A DNA stretch of 64,000 nucleotides, from positions 5,603,501 through 5,667,500 of the forward strand of contig NC_014923.1 in NCBI RefSeq assembly GCF_000185905.1. Direction: 5' to 3'. Positions 62,576 through 64,000 of the stretch are shown piece by piece. The first letter of the stretch is position 1. Each line of letters begins with the position of its first letter. Both the position numbers and the translations under genes were made by a program. The DNA is from Mesorhizobium ciceri biovar biserrulae WSM1271. Its GTDB lineage: Bacteria > Pseudomonadota > Alphaproteobacteria > Rhizobiales > Rhizobiaceae. The notes beneath the pieces were generated by a model. That model ran no database searches. It saw nothing but the letters and a program-made list of their open reading frames with translations, and was not told where the DNA came from.

Positions 62576-63086
62576 ATTCGTCTCCTTCGACATGCTGGCC
62601 TTGTCGGCACGGCACGCACCGGCCGTTCTCCAAGTGATCATTATGCGAGCAGGTCTGCTCCTCCTCTTGCTCCACAGGGGGGAACTCGCTCTCGCGGCAT
62701 TTGCCGCGGCGGAACTCCGTGCCTTCCGGGCAACCTCTCGCCTGGTTCTTCTTGCCCCTTCGGTCGCGCACGCATTCACCGTCCTGCCGATGGAAGCCGT
62801 CGGGGCATTCAAACCTTCTCTTCTTGCCTCTTCGGTCGCGCACACATTCGCCGTCTTCCTTGCGAAAGCCGTCCGGGCATCCGAACCTTATCTTTATCTC
62901 GAAGGCGAGCATCTGCGGCGCCTGATCGAGCTTGCCGTTTTTGCTTTCCGCTTTCTGGACGGAGCAAGGCGCTTCATAGCAGACGTCGGTCAGCGGGGCT
63001 CCGGCATGGAGTTCAGTGGGGTGAAAGATCGAAACACCCGCCATGGCCACCATGCCCGCCAGTGTCGCGAAGAACGAGGGTTTCAC
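62562..63086 (-). CDS. Exported Cys-rich repeat protein
   Basis: 174 residues: a signal peptide ending near HAG, then Cys-rich repeats of the form CPDGF-R/H-x-x-D-G-E-C-V-R-D-R-R-G-K-K (two copies) plus C-P-E-G-T, C-x-x-C-R-Q-G units at the C-terminus. The pattern is that of small disulfide-stabilised modules (as in some Cys-rich surface proteins), but no family could be assigned. It sits between the larger Cys-rich protein and the OmpA-family gene. Confidence 0.75.
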   Translation of the reverse strand: MKPSFFATLAGMVAMAGVSIFHPTELHAGAPLTDVCYEAPCSVQKAESKNGKLDQAPQMLAFEIKIRFGCPDGFRKEDGECVRDRRGKKRRFECPDGFHRQDGECVRDRRGKKNQARGCPEGTEFRRGKCRESEFPPVEQEEEQTCSHNDHLENGRCVPCRQGQHVEGDECVPD

Positions 63087-63118
63087 GGATGCAATCTCCC
63101 GATGTCATTTCACTTGGC

Positions 63119-64000
63119 TCAATTGACGCGATCGATGCACTGGCCACTGGATTCCCGCGTGCCGGTCGGACACACGCAGCCGGACGACGTGCTGACCTGG
63201 TCGCCTCTGCATTGCTGTTGTTGCGGTTGCGGTTGTGGTTGTGGTTGTGGCGCGGGGTTGTCGTTCGGGCACTTGCTATACCGGCCATAGACGACCGTGC
63301 CATCCGGACAGGTCTTCTTGCGGACAGGCCTGGTGCCCTGATCCGGCTGTTGTGGCTGCTGATTCTGGTCGCGGATCATGCGGCACCTGCCGCGCCCAAA
63401 TTGATATCCCTCCGGGCAGCAGTTCGGATAGACCCCGACGGGCCGGTTGGCGGGACAAGATTGCTGTTCCTGATGTTGATCGCGCACCGGGCGGCACCTG
63501 CCACGCCCAAATTGGTATCCTTCCGGACAGCAATTCGGATAGACCCCAACGGGCCGGTTGGCGGGACAAGATTGCTGTTCCTGCTGTTGATCGCGCATCG
63601 GACGGCACTTTCCGCGTCCAAACTGGTAGCCCTCTGGGCAGCAATTCGGATAGGCCCCGACAGGGCGGTCAGCGGGACAGAACCGTTGCCTTGCGCGATC
63701 GACGCAGACGCCGGTCGCGGCATCAAGCACCTGACTCCGGCGGCACTTTACCTGGGCCGGCTGCGGGGAACGGCATTTGCCATTGCGGTACTCGGTCCCT
63801 TGCGGACAGCAATTGGGATAGGCACCAACCGGCCGATCCGCGGGACAGATTCCTGGCTGCTGCTTGATCCTGTTGAGCACGCAGGCATTGCCCTCGGCAT
63901 GGCTGCCGCGTTTGCAGGCGATGCACCGTCCGGTCCTTGCATCCTTCACAAGGCCGCTGCCGCACTTGACCTCTATGGGTGCCGTCTTCTGAGAACGGCA
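63119..64000 (-). CDS. Cys-rich repeat protein (5' end beyond window)
   Basis: At least 293 residues; the frame stays open through the right edge (residues before the first internal GTG at 63949 read CRSQKTAPIEVKCGSGL), so the start lies outside. It holds repeats of CPANRPVGVYPNCCPEGYQF type: three perfect-length 37-residue copies plus a partial one, and further Cys pairs at each end. The C-terminus has a Pro-Gln run and a CVCPTGTRESSGQC module. Presumably exported, disulfide-rich and surface or periplasmic. It is the first visible gene of the operon with the OmpA-family protein. Role unknown. Confidence 0.72.
   Translation of the reverse strand, partial: CRSQKTAPIEVKCGSGLVKDARTGRCIACKRGSHAEGNACVLNRIKQQPGICPADRPVGAYPNCCPQGTEYRNGKCRSPQPAQVKCRRSQVLDAATGVCVDRARQRFCPADRPVGAYPNCCPEGYQFGRGKCRPMRDQQQEQQSCPANRPVGVYPNCCPEGYQFGRGRCRPVRDQHQEQQSCPANRPVGVYPNCCPEGYQFGRGRCRMIRDQNQQPQQPDQGTRPVRKKTCPDGTVVYGRYSKCPNDNPAPQPQPQPQPQQQQCRGDQVSTSSGCVCPTGTRESSGQCIDRVN
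63347..63679. repeat. Three 111-bp tandem repeats in a Cys-rich gene
   Basis: Units start (minus-strand) at 63679, 63568 and 63457, each coding for 37 residues with a conserved CPA-D/N-RPVG and PNCCPEGYQFGRG core. A shorter related unit lies further upstream (from about 63847). Confidence 0.85.

Overview
The window looks like chromosome of an alphaproteobacterium of the order Hyphomicrobiales, most likely Mesorhizobium or a close relative. I infer this from the high GC, the HWE-type histidine kinase, NepR/EcfG general-stress proteins, DUF982, PRC-barrel and CsbD proteins, and a rhizobial-type glycan cluster. I saw no rRNA, tRNA, CRISPR array or intact mobile element. The only transposon trace is an IS481-like remnant at the left edge.

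Layout. (1) 530-9223, minus strand: a type I secretion operon with a giant VCBS/RTX-like adhesin, an ABC exporter and a HlyD-type adaptor. The adhesin gene is broken by a one-base deletion inside a 303-bp tandem repeat array. (2) 9923-18612: small envelope and stress genes, an Nramp-like transporter in an operon with two PRC-barrel proteins and a lipoprotein, and an FdhF/YdeP-type molybdopterin oxidoreductase. (3) 18912-23324: signalling genes, namely a CheB-CheR-PAS-HWE kinase with a single-domain response regulator, then a NepR-like protein with a receiver-sigma2 protein. (4) 23904-43396: about 17 genes for an unidentified glycan or glycoconjugate, with a B12-type radical SAM enzyme, four CgeB-like and two GT4-like glycosyltransferases, three sugar-nucleotide SDRs, inositol-phosphate synthase, a nucleotidyltransferase, two methyltransferases, an acetyltransferase and a glycosidase-like protein. 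(5) 43702-50864: NepR and EcfG facing each other, catalase KatE, a second Nramp-like transporter, a LysE exporter and an ATP-dependent DNA ligase. (6) 50971-59678: a TPP enzyme, then a terminal oxidase operon (CtaG-like, CoxB with fused cytochrome c, CoxA, CoxC, a small membrane protein, a tri-haem cytochrome c). (7) 59749-64000: small secreted or stress proteins (including CsbD) and an operon of Cys-rich repeat proteins with an OmpA-family protein, cut by the right edge.

The thread linking regions 2-7 is a promoter motif. Nineteen copies of GGAAC-N16-NGTT, the general stress response (sigma EcfG) promoter pattern, lie just upstream of gene starts, all with exactly 16 bases between the boxes. 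A twentieth copy with a weaker -10 lies upstream of ecfG. The window therefore encodes the sigma factor, two NepR-like anti-sigma factors, a receiver protein with a PhyR-like domain in reversed order, a candidate kinase, and many predicted targets. The targets include the start of the glycan cluster, the inositol synthase that begins its second half, katE, a DNA ligase, csbD and a catalase-adjacent metal transporter. I read it as a general-stress-response island; regulation is inferred from motifs only.
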